From: DATKEK01 sp035512195
GTDB taxonomy: Bacteria; Pseudomonadota; Gammaproteobacteria; Burkholderiales; Eutrophovitaceae
DNA length: 13,693 bases
Direction: 5' to 3'
Assembly (NCBI GenBank): GCA_035512195.1
Contig: DATKEK010000387.1
Location: 1-13,693, forward strand
This document shows positions 7,298 to 13,567 of the stretch, piece after piece. Positions within the stretch are counted from its first letter, which is position 1; each line of letters starts with the position of its first letter. The notes under the pieces were generated by a model. That model was not told the DNA's origin. It did no database searches and was given only the letters and a program-made list of their open reading frames with translations. A program made the position numbers and the translations under genes.

Positions 7298-8251
7298 ATG
7301 GCTGACGAGTATTCGAACGGAGTAAGAAACTGGGAGCGCGCGGTGATCGAGAAACTCGCGTCCTCGGCGCTGGCCGAGCAGCGAAAGGCGCGCTACTGGG
7401 GAATTCTCTTCAAGTTGCTCACCTTCGGATACCTGTTCTTTCTGCTTTTTCTGGCGATGGGATGGATCGGCAGCCGGGATGCTGTGCGGCCAGGCGAACA
7501 TTCCGCACTGGTCGAAGTGAGCGGCATCATCGGGCCGGGAAGTACCGCCAACGCCGACGATGTGATGGCCGGACTGCGGGACGCGTTCAAGGCGAAAGGC
7601 ACGCAAGGCATCATTCTGCGCATCAACAGTCCCGGCGGGAGCCCGGTGCAGGCGGCCACGATCAACGACGAGATCGGCCGGCTGCGCTCGATGCATCCGG
7701 ACATACCGGTCTACGCGGTCGTCGAGGACGTCTGTGCATCCGGCGGCTACTACGTGGCGGTCGCCGCCGATCGCATCTATGTCGACAAGGCCAGCATCGT
7801 CGGCTCGATCGGTGTGCTGATGGACGGCTTCGGCTTTACCGGAACACTGGAAAAACTTGGCGTCGAAAGGCGTTTACTGACCTCCGGAGACAACAAGGGA
7901 TTCCTGGATCCGTTCTCTCCGCTGGAACCCGGGCAGCGGCAGCATGCGCTGCAGATACTGGACGACATTCACCAGCAGTTCATTGATGCGGTAAGGGCCG
8001 GACGCGGAGAGCGCCTGAAGGAGTCGCCGGAAGTGTTTTCCGGCCTGGTATGGACCGGCCAGAGAAGCATCGACATGGGTCTTGCAGACGCGCTCGGGGG
8101 CGTTGATTTCGTAGCAAGAGAGGTCATCCGCGCGGAGCACATCGTCAATTTCACCCGGCGCGAGAATTTTGCCGAGCGACTCGTGCGGCGGTTCGGCGCA
8201 GCGGTTGGCGAGGCGATCGTAAGCAGCGTGGGGCCGGTGTCGGTGCGCTGA
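7298..8251 (+). CDS. sppA: S49-family signal peptide peptidase, short membrane-anchored form
   Basis: SppA degrades signal peptides left in the inner membrane after secretion, and other membrane-associated peptides. The 317-residue protein starts with a charged cytoplasmic segment (1-32), then one transmembrane helix (about 34-57). The catalytic domain lies outside the membrane. The serine-lysine dyad is visible as Ser148 in CASGGYY and Lys200 in SGDNKGF, with the conserved SPGGSP (111-116) and ASIVGSIGV (165-173) between and before them. It is one catalytic domain, like B. subtilis SppA, and not the fused double-length E. coli protein. AAGGAA at 7285-7290 stands 7 bases before the ATG, one of the better ribosome binding sites here. 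It ends the rluC-led gene set and faces yceF. SohB, another S49 peptidase, is less likely from the motifs. Confidence 0.92.
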   Translation: MADEYSNGVRNWERAVIEKLASSALAEQRKARYWGILFKLLTFGYLFFLLFLAMGWIGSRDAVRPGEHSALVEVSGIIGPGSTANADDVMAGLRDAFKAKGTQGIILRINSPGGSPVQAATINDEIGRLRSMHPDIPVYAVVEDVCASGGYYVAVAADRIYVDKASIVGSIGVLMDGFGFTGTLEKLGVERRLLTSGDNKGFLDPFSPLEPGQRQHALQILDDIHQQFIDAVRAGRGERLKESPEVFSGLVWTGQRSIDMGLADALGGVDFVAREVIRAEHIVNFTRRENFAERLVRRFGAAVGEAIVSSVGPVSVR

Positions 8252-8277
8252 ACCGGACGGCAGCTTCACCGCGGTTC
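8250..8277 (+). other. hairpin at the sppA stop codon, no U tract
   Basis: GAACCG (8250-8255) plus CGG (8258-8260) pair with CCG (8269-8271) plus CGGTTC (8272-8277): nine base pairs, a 2-base bulge and an 8-base loop, beginning within the stop codon. No run of U follows on either strand, so I do not call it an intrinsic terminator. It may protect the 3' end or sit beside a Rho-dependent stop between the convergent sppA and yceF. Confidence 0.3.
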
Positions 8278-8291
8278 TGCTTACCCACCGT

Positions 8292-8885
8292 TTAGGGTAT
8301 AAAAAGACCCTCGTTTCTGAGCATTGAGCACAGGGCAATCAACGGCAACCCGATGAGCGCGGTCGGGTCGTTGCACTCGATCGTCTCCATCAGCGCGATG
8401 CCCAGGCCTTCGGCCTTGGCGCTGCCAGCGCAATCGAAGGCAGGCTCGCGATCTACATAGCGCACTATTTCCTTCTCCGACAACCTGCGGAAACTTACGC
8501 GCGTGGGCACCACGGCCGCCTGCTGGTTTCCGGTAGCGCGGTTGAGCAAGGCGACCGCGGTCTGAAATATGGCGGTTTTCCCGCTGGCCGCGCGCAGTTG
8601 CAGGAGTGCCTGCTGGCGGGTACCGGGCTTTTCAAGGCGCATGCCTGCGCACTCGGCAACCTGATCCGAGCCGATAATCAGCGAAAGCGGATGCCGGGAC
8701 CTCGCGGCGGTCGCCTTCAGTTGTGCCAGGCGGGACGCGGTGTCGATCGGCGATTCTTGCGCCAGTGGCGTTTCGTCGAGATCAGGCGCATACGTACCAA
8801 AAGCAAGCCCGAGACGCTGCAACAGTTTCTGGCGGTATTTCGAAGTCGAGGCAAGGATCAGACGGGGGGAAGCGGTATTTTCCAA
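8292..8885 (-). CDS. yceF: Maf-family 7-methyl-GTP pyrophosphatase, YceF type
   Basis: Maf proteins hydrolyse non-canonical nucleoside triphosphates to monophosphates; the YceF subgroup prefers 7-methyl-GTP. The 197-residue product reads through the whole family: RLILASTSKYR (8-18), LDETP (36-40), IGSDQV with catalytic Asp74 (71-76), the subgroup segment CAGSAKAEGLG (152-162) and GLPLIALCSMLR near the C terminus. The wording of these motifs follows E. coli YceF, not the dTTP/UTP-specific YhdE. The start appears to be TTG at 8885-8883: no ATG or GTG lies between it and the in-frame stop upstream (TAA at 8933-8931), and family homology begins seven codons later. No clear Shine-Dalgarno is present. 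The gene stands alone, convergent with sppA and divergent from yceD, as in E. coli. Confidence 0.93.
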   Translation of the reverse strand: MENTASPRLILASTSKYRQKLLQRLGLAFGTYAPDLDETPLAQESPIDTASRLAQLKATAARSRHPLSLIIGSDQVAECAGMRLEKPGTRQQALLQLRAASGKTAIFQTAVALLNRATGNQQAAVVPTRVSFRRLSEKEIVRYVDREPAFDCAGSAKAEGLGIALMETIECNDPTALIGLPLIALCSMLRNEGLFIP

Positions 8886-8894
8886 GATACTGTT

Positions 8895-8923
8895 TTGACA
8901 GGGTTGTTCAAACTCAATATTAT
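8895..8923 (+). promoter_or_regulatory. sigma-70 promoter of the yceD-rpmF-plsX-fab operon
   Basis: TTGACA (8895-8900, perfect -35) and TATTAT (8918-8923, 5 of 6 at -10) are separated by exactly 17 bases, the strongest promoter match in the window. Transcription should begin about 8929-8931, only 2-4 bases before the yceD ATG at 8933, so the mRNA would be leaderless or nearly so. The -35 lies 10 bases from the divergent yceF start. Confidence 0.82.
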
Positions 8924-8932
8924 GCGCGCCTT

Positions 8933-9445
8933 ATGTCCGCACGGCCCATCGTGGATAGCGTCGATTTTGCCCGGCGACGGGAGGAATTGCGCGGCGAAGT
9001 GACGGTAGCTGATCTGGAACGCCTGCGCGAGGCGCTGTTCGATACGCAGGGCGCCGTTGAGTTCACACTGAACGGCCTCATCGACGCGGACGGAAAACCA
9101 AACCTGTGGCTGGAACTGCAGGCTGAAGTGCATCTGACCTGCAAGCGTTGTCTTGGATCGTTGACACTTCCGGTTGACGTGCGAAAGCGCTTCGTATTGA
9201 CGCGACCGGATGAGGATCCCGGAGACATGTCGGATGAGGCCTTGGATGTAGAGCATATCCCCGCCGATGCATCGCTGGATGTGATTTCACTGATCGAGGA
9301 TGAATTATTGCTGGGGTTGCCAATGTCGGCGGCCCATGAAACCGGACAATGTGCGCCGGACGCATGGGACACTGGGGTAGCGGAGGCTGATTCGCCGTTT
9401 GTCTCGCTTGCGGGGTTGAAACAGGCCCCGGGAACTGAAAATTGA
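8933..9445 (+). CDS. yceD: DUF177/YceD family protein
   Basis: YceD-family proteins are linked to 23S rRNA accumulation and large-subunit biogenesis, and the gene is nearly always next to rpmF. The 170-residue product shows the family's metal-binding-like pattern: Cys70-x-x-Cys73 (TCKRCLG) and His135...Cys140 (HETGQC). An acidic middle and the segment SLIEDELLLGLPM (119-131) match E. coli YceD in position and character. The frame is open upstream to 8723, but those residues are the shadow of yceF. The N-terminal segment VDSVDFARRREELRG is where family homology starts, so ATG 8933 is right even though no Shine-Dalgarno precedes it. A sigma-70 promoter ends 9 bases before the ATG, which implies a leaderless message. 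rpmF follows after 18 bases. Confidence 0.92.
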   Translation: MSARPIVDSVDFARRREELRGEVTVADLERLREALFDTQGAVEFTLNGLIDADGKPNLWLELQAEVHLTCKRCLGSLTLPVDVRKRFVLTRPDEDPGDMSDEALDVEHIPADASLDVISLIEDELLLGLPMSAAHETGQCAPDAWDTGVAEADSPFVSLAGLKQAPGTEN

Positions 9446-9463
9446 ACTATAAGGAGCTTCAAG

Positions 9464-9643
9464 ATGGCAGTACAGCAGAACAAAAAGTCGCCTTCGCGTC
9501 GCGGAATGCGACGTTCGCATGACGCACTTTCGACGCCGCCGCTTGCGGTTGAGCCGACTACCGGCGAGGTGCATCTCCGCCACCACATCAGCCCGACGGG
9601 CTACTATCGCGGCAAGAAGGTTCTGAAGAGCAAGGAAGAGTAG
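9464..9643 (+). CDS. rpmF: 50S ribosomal protein L32
   Basis: L32 is a small basic protein of the large ribosomal subunit. The 59 residues begin MAVQQNKKSPSRRGMRRSHD and contain HLRHHISPTGYYRGKKV, the standard proteobacterial L32 signature. It is the cysteine-free form without a zinc ribbon, as in E. coli. AAGGAG at 9451-9456 stands 7 bases before the ATG, one of the strongest ribosome binding sites in the window, as expected for a ribosomal protein. The gene lies 18 bases after yceD and 116 bases before plsX, the conserved order. I see no terminator after it, so read-through into the fatty acid genes is expected. Confidence 0.98.
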   Translation: MAVQQNKKSPSRRGMRRSHDALSTPPLAVEPTTGEVHLRHHISPTGYYRGKKVLKSKEE

Positions 9644-9682
9644 GGTTCCGATCTGCCACCCGGTAGCGCAGGGACAAGATCG

Positions 9683-9763
9683 ATGCGCTGTCTGATTCCG
9701 GCAGCGTGGTTTCCCAGTCGCTGTTCGATCGGCCTTTGCCGGCTTAATGTGGATCCCGCATGA
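9683..9763 (+). CDS. possible 26-codon upstream reading frame coupled to plsX
   Basis: In the 116-base gap between rpmF and plsX a short frame starts at ATG 9683, preceded by AGGGA (9670-9674) at 8 bases. It encodes 26 residues (MRCLIPAAWF...NVDPA), and its TGA overlaps the plsX ATG as ATGA (9760-9763). The peptide is unlike anything I recognise, with three cysteines and no regulatory codon run. Such a short frame can arise by chance. The spacing of its ribosome site and the exact stop-start overlap are the only support for translation. Confidence 0.3.
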   Translation: MRCLIPAAWFPSRCSIGLCRLNVDPA

Positions 9764-10776
9764 CGATCACGGTTGCACTGGATTGCATGGGCGGAGACTT
9801 CGGCGTGCCGGTGACCGTTGCCGCCGCGCTGCACTTCCTCGAGAAGGAAGCGGAGGCGCAGGTCGTGCTGGTAGGCCTTGTTGACGCGATCGAGAGCGAG
9901 CTCGGTCGGCACCAGACTGCGCATCGCGAGCGCCTGAGCATTCAGCCGGCGACCGAAATCGTCGCCATGGACGAGCCGCCGGCGCAGGCCCTGCGGGGCA
10001 AGCGCAATTCCTCGATGCGGGTGGCGATCGATCTAGTCAAGGAAGGGCGGGCGCAAGCCTGCGTGAGTGCGGGCAACACCGGCGCCCTGATGGCCATGTC
10101 GCGCTTCGTATTGAAGATGCTGCCGGGTATCGAGCGGCCGGCCATTGCATCTTTCCTCCCGACATTGCGTGGCCGCACCTGTGTGCTGGATCTCGGCGCC
10201 AACGTGGACTGCACAGCCGAGCATCTGCTGCAGTTCGGTGTCATGGGGTCATGTCTGGTCAGTGCGGTGGAACACGTCCAGCGGCCGAGCGTCGGGTTGC
10301 TGAACATCGGCTCGGAAGACATCAAGGGCAACGACGTGGCGAAGCAAGCCGCGGATCTCCTGCGCGACAGCGGCCTGAACTTCTATGGGAACGTCGAAGG
10401 CACGGATATCTACATGGGTACCACTGACGTGATCGTCTGCGATGGATTCGTGGGCAATGTGGCGTTGAAGACGTCCGAGGGGCTGGCGCAGATGCTTGCC
10501 CAGTACCTGCGCGAGGAATTCAGGAAGAATCTGTTCACCAAGCTTTGCGGGCTGATTGCCCTGCCGGTCATCAACGCGTTCAGACACCGTGTCGACTCTC
10601 GCCGCTACAACGGAGCGAGTCTGCTCGGACTCAGGGGCATCGTGGTGAAGAGCCACGGCTCCGCAGATAGCTACGCATTCGGGTATGCGATCGAACGCGC
10701 ATTCGAAGAAGTGCGCAACGGAATGTTGAACGGAATCGAGGAGCGCATGGCGTCGATTCAGGAAAAGGCCGCGTGA
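9760..10776 (+). CDS. plsX: phosphate acyltransferase
   Basis: PlsX moves acyl groups from acyl-ACP to phosphate, making acyl-phosphate for PlsY and so for phosphatidic acid synthesis at the membrane. It ties fatty acid and phospholipid synthesis together. The 338-residue protein has the family landmarks in order: LDCMGGDFG (7-15), SAGNTGAL (103-110), LDLGAN (143-148), NIGSEDIKGN (182-191), VCDGFVGN (226-233), GASLLG (285-290) and KSHGSAD (297-303). The ATG at 9760 gives the expected start; GGAT lies a few bases upstream and a short upstream frame ends on it. Its stop TGA is followed directly by TG, forming TGATG with the fabH start. Length is close to the usual 330-350. The call is secure. 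Confidence 0.97.
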   Translation: MTITVALDCMGGDFGVPVTVAAALHFLEKEAEAQVVLVGLVDAIESELGRHQTAHRERLSIQPATEIVAMDEPPAQALRGKRNSSMRVAIDLVKEGRAQACVSAGNTGALMAMSRFVLKMLPGIERPAIASFLPTLRGRTCVLDLGANVDCTAEHLLQFGVMGSCLVSAVEHVQRPSVGLLNIGSEDIKGNDVAKQAADLLRDSGLNFYGNVEGTDIYMGTTDVIVCDGFVGNVALKTSEGLAQMLAQYLREEFRKNLFTKLCGLIALPVINAFRHRVDSRRYNGASLLGLRGIVVKSHGSADSYAFGYAIERAFEEVRNGMLNGIEERMASIQEKAA

Positions 10777-11732
10777 TGTATTCGCGCATCGCCGGCACCG
10801 GCAGCTATCTGCCGGAAAAAGTCCTGACGAACCGCGATCTCGAACGGATGGTCGACACCAGCGACGAGTGGATTTTCACCCGCACCGGCATCCGCGAGCG
10901 GCATATCGCTGCCGAGGATCAGCTTGCAAGCGACCTTGCGCTCCAGGCGTCGAGGCGCGCGCTGAACGCCGCAGGCATGTCAGCCTCGGAAATCGATCTG
11001 ATCATCGTCGCCACCACCACCCCTGACATGGTTTTCCCCAGCACCGCATGCATTCTGCAGGCTAAGCTGGGTGCTGCTGGAGCCCCGGCGTTCGATGTTC
11101 AGGCGGTGTGCAGCGGTTTCGTGTATGCGCTGGTCACAGCCGACCTGTTCATACGCAGTGGACAGGCGCGCAGCGCGCTGGTGGTCGGCACGGAAGTCTA
11201 TTCGCGTATTCTCGATTGGAACGATCGGACGACTTGCGTGTTGTTCGGCGATGGTGCCGGGGCGGTCGTGCTGACGGCAAGCGAGGAACCCGGAATACTG
11301 GTCGGTAAACTGCATGCCGACGGGAGTCATGGCGACAAGCTGACCGTACCTGGCTGGGTGTGCGCGGGCAAGGTATCTGGCTCGCCCTTCGTCAGGATGG
11401 ATGGTGCCTCGGTCTACAAGTTTGCGGTCAAAGTGTTCGAGGAAGTGGCGCACGAGGTGCTGGCCGCAGCAGGTAAAACCGTCGCGGATATCGACTGGTT
11501 CATCCCTCACCAGGCGAATCTCCGCATCATGGAGACCACTGCGCGCAAGCTCCGCTTACCGAAAGAGCGCGTAATTTCCACCGTGGATCACCATGGAAAC
11601 ACTTCCGCGGCCTCAATCCCTCTGGCACTGGATGAATCGATAGCCGCCGGGAAGATCCAGCGCGGGCAGATGCTGCTGCTGGAAGGTGTCGGTGGGGGGT
11701 TTACCTGGGGTGGCGTGCTGCTGCGTTATTAG
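10776..11732 (+). CDS. fabH: 3-oxoacyl-ACP synthase III
   Basis: FabH condenses acetyl-CoA with malonyl-ACP to start fatty acid chains. The 318-residue product carries the thiolase-fold triad Cys112 (AVCSGF), His245 (PHQANLR) and Asn275 (HHGNTSAAS), close to the E. coli numbers 112/244/274, and ends in the typical GGGFTWG. I choose ATG 10776, which overlaps the last base of the plsX stop (TGATG), with GGAAAAGG ending 7 bases upstream. A GTG at 10773 would add one residue and cannot be excluded. fabD follows after 23 bases. The enzyme is usually an early control point of the pathway, inhibited by long acyl-ACP. No regulatory site is visible. Confidence 0.97.
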   Translation: MYSRIAGTGSYLPEKVLTNRDLERMVDTSDEWIFTRTGIRERHIAAEDQLASDLALQASRRALNAAGMSASEIDLIIVATTTPDMVFPSTACILQAKLGAAGAPAFDVQAVCSGFVYALVTADLFIRSGQARSALVVGTEVYSRILDWNDRTTCVLFGDGAGAVVLTASEEPGILVGKLHADGSHGDKLTVPGWVCAGKVSGSPFVRMDGASVYKFAVKVFEEVAHEVLAAAGKTVADIDWFIPHQANLRIMETTARKLRLPKERVISTVDHHGNTSAASIPLALDESIAAGKIQRGQMLLLEGVGGGFTWGGVLLRY

Positions 11733-11755
11733 TTCAATCCCGCCAAATCACAAAA

Positions 11756-12691
11756 ATGAAAATAGCATTTGTCTTCCCAGGTCAAGGTTCGCAATCCGTC
11801 GGCATGATGGCGGCCTATCATGACTTGCCGGGGCTCCGCGAGACTTTCACGGAAGCCTCGGATGCGCTGGGGAGCGACCTGTGGAAACTCGTCGAAGAGG
11901 GGCCTGCGGAGGCACTTGACCAGACGGTGAACACGCAGCCTGCGATGCTGGCCGCGGGTGTCGCGGTGTATCGTGCATGGCGTGCGGCGGGCGGGGCGCC
12001 CCCTGTGATGCTGGCCGGCCACAGTCTGGGCGAGTACAGCGCACTGGTCGCAGCGGGCTCGCTCGCGTTCGGCGACGCCGTGCAATTGGTCCGCTTCCGC
12101 GCACAATGCATGCAGGATGCGGTGCCGGCTGGCGTCGGAGCGATGGCAGCAGTGATCGGGCTGGACGACGAGGCCGTGCGCGCAGCCTGCACGGAGGCGA
12201 CCACGGGTGAAGAAACGGCGGAGGCCGCAAATTACAACGCACCCGGACAGGTCGTGGTTGCGGGCCATAAAGCCGCGGTGGAACGCGCAACGGAGGCAGC
12301 GAACGCGAAAGGGGCCAAGCGTGCGATGCTGCTGCCGATGAGCGTACCCTCTCATTGCAGCCTAATGAAACCGGCATCCGGGCGCTTGCGCGAGCGGCTC
12401 GAGTCGACGGTGGTTTCCGCTCCGGGCGTTCCGGTATTTCACAACGCGGATGTTGCGACGCATGGCGATGCGGCTGCAGTCAAGAGCGCGTTGGTGCGTC
12501 AGCTGTGCGAACCGGTTCGCTGGGTGGACACGATCCGCACGCTGCATGCGAACGGCGCCACGCACATCGTGGAATGCGGTCCCGGCAAGGTGCTTGCCGG
12601 ATTGAACAAGCGCATCGCTGTTGCAGCGCAGACGATCGCACTGACGGACGCGGCAGCGTTCGAGGCCGCACTGGCCACCATGCGGGGGTAG
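11756..12691 (+). CDS. fabD: malonyl-CoA:ACP transacylase
   Basis: FabD transfers malonyl groups from CoA to acyl carrier protein, supplying the extender for every elongation round. The 311-residue protein shows FVFPGQGSQ (5-13, oxyanion hole), the nucleophile elbow GHSLGEYSAL with Ser90, Arg115 (RFRAQ) for the malonyl carboxylate, and catalytic His200 (VPSHCSLM). These sit within two residues of the E. coli positions (Ser92, Arg117, His201). Length is standard. The start is fixed by homology (MKIAFVFPGQ), yet the 23-base gap after fabH has no Shine-Dalgarno; the ATG sits in an A-rich run (CACAAAAATGAAAATAG). Initiation may rely on coupling or A-rich leader binding. fabG begins 9 bases after the stop. 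Confidence 0.97.
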   Translation: MKIAFVFPGQGSQSVGMMAAYHDLPGLRETFTEASDALGSDLWKLVEEGPAEALDQTVNTQPAMLAAGVAVYRAWRAAGGAPPVMLAGHSLGEYSALVAAGSLAFGDAVQLVRFRAQCMQDAVPAGVGAMAAVIGLDDEAVRAACTEATTGEETAEAANYNAPGQVVVAGHKAAVERATEAANAKGAKRAMLLPMSVPSHCSLMKPASGRLRERLESTVVSAPGVPVFHNADVATHGDAAAVKSALVRQLCEPVRWVDTIRTLHANGATHIVECGPGKVLAGLNKRIAVAAQTIALTDAAAFEAALATMRG

Positions 12692-12700
12692 GGGGCACAT

Positions 12701-13441
12701 ATGCTTGACGGACAAGTAGCGCTGGTTACCGGCGCCAGCAGGGGAATCGGCAAGGCAATTGCAATCGGTTTGGGACGGGCCGGGGCAACGGTGGCGGGAA
12801 CAGCGACCACCGAAAGCGGAGCTGCGATGATCTCAGCCTACCTGCAGGAAAACGCCATCAGCGGCGCCGGCTTTCAGTTGGATGTGAACGACGCCGCCGG
12901 TGCCGAGGCGCTGGTGGGCAGGATCGAGCGCGATTTCAGCGGCATCGCGATTCTGGTGAATAATGCGGGCATTACCAGGGACAATCTGCTCATGCGCATG
13001 AAAGACACGGAATGGGACGAGATTCTCGATACCAACCTCAAGTCCGTGTACCGCCTCTCGAAACTGGTCGTGCGCGCAATGATGAAGGCCCGGTCCGGAC
13101 GAATCATAAACGTGACTTCCGTGGTCGGGTTCATGGGCAATGCCGGCCAGGCCAATTATGCAGCGGCCAAGGCAGGAATCGTTGGCTTCAGCAAGTCGCT
13201 GGCCCGCGAATTGGGCAGCCGTAACATAACTGTGAATTGCGTTGCCCCCGGCTTCATCGACACCGATATGACCCGGGGGTTGACGGGAGCACAGCGCGAG
13301 GGTCTGCTGGCCCATGTACCTCTAGGTCGTTTCGGGCTGCCGGAGGAGGTAGCGTCAGCGGTGATATTCCTGGCTTCCCCGGGGGCGGCTTATGTGACCG
13401 GGAGCACCGTACATGTCAATGGCGGAATGTTGATGGATTGA
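12701..13441 (+). CDS. fabG: 3-oxoacyl-ACP reductase
   Basis: FabG uses NADPH to reduce beta-ketoacyl-ACP in each fatty acid elongation cycle. The 246-residue product is a classical short-chain dehydrogenase. It has the cofactor loop TGASRGIG (10-17), NNAG (87-90), and the catalytic set Asn112, Ser140 (NVTSVVG), Tyr153 and Lys157 (YAAAK). The family tail VTGSTVHVNGGM comes near the C terminus. Length matches E. coli (244). A GGGGG run at 12690-12695 precedes the ATG by about 5 bases and overlaps the fabD stop region. The position between fabD and acpP is conserved and fixes the FabG role among many similar dehydrogenases. Confidence 0.97.
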   Translation: MLDGQVALVTGASRGIGKAIAIGLGRAGATVAGTATTESGAAMISAYLQENAISGAGFQLDVNDAAGAEALVGRIERDFSGIAILVNNAGITRDNLLMRMKDTEWDEILDTNLKSVYRLSKLVVRAMMKARSGRIINVTSVVGFMGNAGQANYAAAKAGIVGFSKSLARELGSRNITVNCVAPGFIDTDMTRGLTGAQREGLLAHVPLGRFGLPEEVASAVIFLASPGAAYVTGSTVHVNGGMLMD

Positions 13442-13461
13442 CGCCAGCGGTTTCACAAGTT

Positions 13462-13470
13462 TGCTAGAAT
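13462..13470 (+). promoter_or_regulatory. candidate extended -10 promoter for acpP
   Basis: TGCTAGAAT gives an extended -10 (TGn plus TAGAAT, 5 of 6) 21 bases after the fabG stop. Transcription would start near 13477 and leave a leader of about 90 nt. No good -35 lies at 16-18 bases; TTGACG at 13438-13443 is 21 bases away. A separate acpP promoter is expected, because this carrier protein is needed in large amounts. Confidence 0.5.
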
Positions 13471-13472
13471 AC

Positions 13473-13524
13473 GCGGCGTCATTTTCGGGCCATGCCGGTT
13501 TCCGGACCGGGTCCGATACGCCGC
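13473..13524 (+). other. foldable leader upstream of acpP
   Basis: GCGGCGT (13473-13479) can pair with ACGCCGC (13518-13524), a perfect 7-bp stem. It encloses the dyad CGGACC-G-GGTCCG (13503-13515). No U tract follows, so it does not look like a terminator. If acpP has its own promoter, this structure would sit at the very 5' end of its mRNA and leave the ribosome site free. Confidence 0.35.
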
Positions 13525-13550
13525 CGGGTCTTCCGACGGAATCTTCTGCA

Positions 13551-13561
13551 AAGGGAAGGGG
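13551..13561 (+). promoter_or_regulatory. strong ribosome binding site of acpP
   Basis: AAGGGAAGGGG stands 6 bases before the acpP ATG at 13568. This purine run agrees with high expression of acyl carrier protein and fixes the start. Confidence 0.75.
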
Positions 13562-13567
13562 TATTTG

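Noticed and set aside
8294..8311. AGGGT/ACCCT hairpin at the end of yceF as a shared terminator
   Set aside because: The stem is only 5 bp with an 8-base loop, it lies inside the yceF coding end, and no proper U tract follows on either strand.
8883..8912. yceF promoter TTGAAC, 16 bases, TATCTT on the minus strand
   Set aside because: Each hexamer matches only 4 of 6 bases, and it would start transcription inside the yceF coding region.
8723..8932. Longer yceD with a start at 8723
   Set aside because: The extra 70 codons overlap yceF in antisense and lie upstream of the strong promoter at 8895-8923.
10773..10775. GTG start for fabH
   Set aside because: It would give Met-Met at the N terminus. 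The adjacent ATG at 10776 is the more usual choice and keeps the TGATG junction with plsX.
13438..13443. TTGACG as the -35 of the acpP promoter
   Set aside because: It is 21 bases from TAGAAT, too far for sigma-70, and overlaps the end of fabG; the extended -10 explains the site better.
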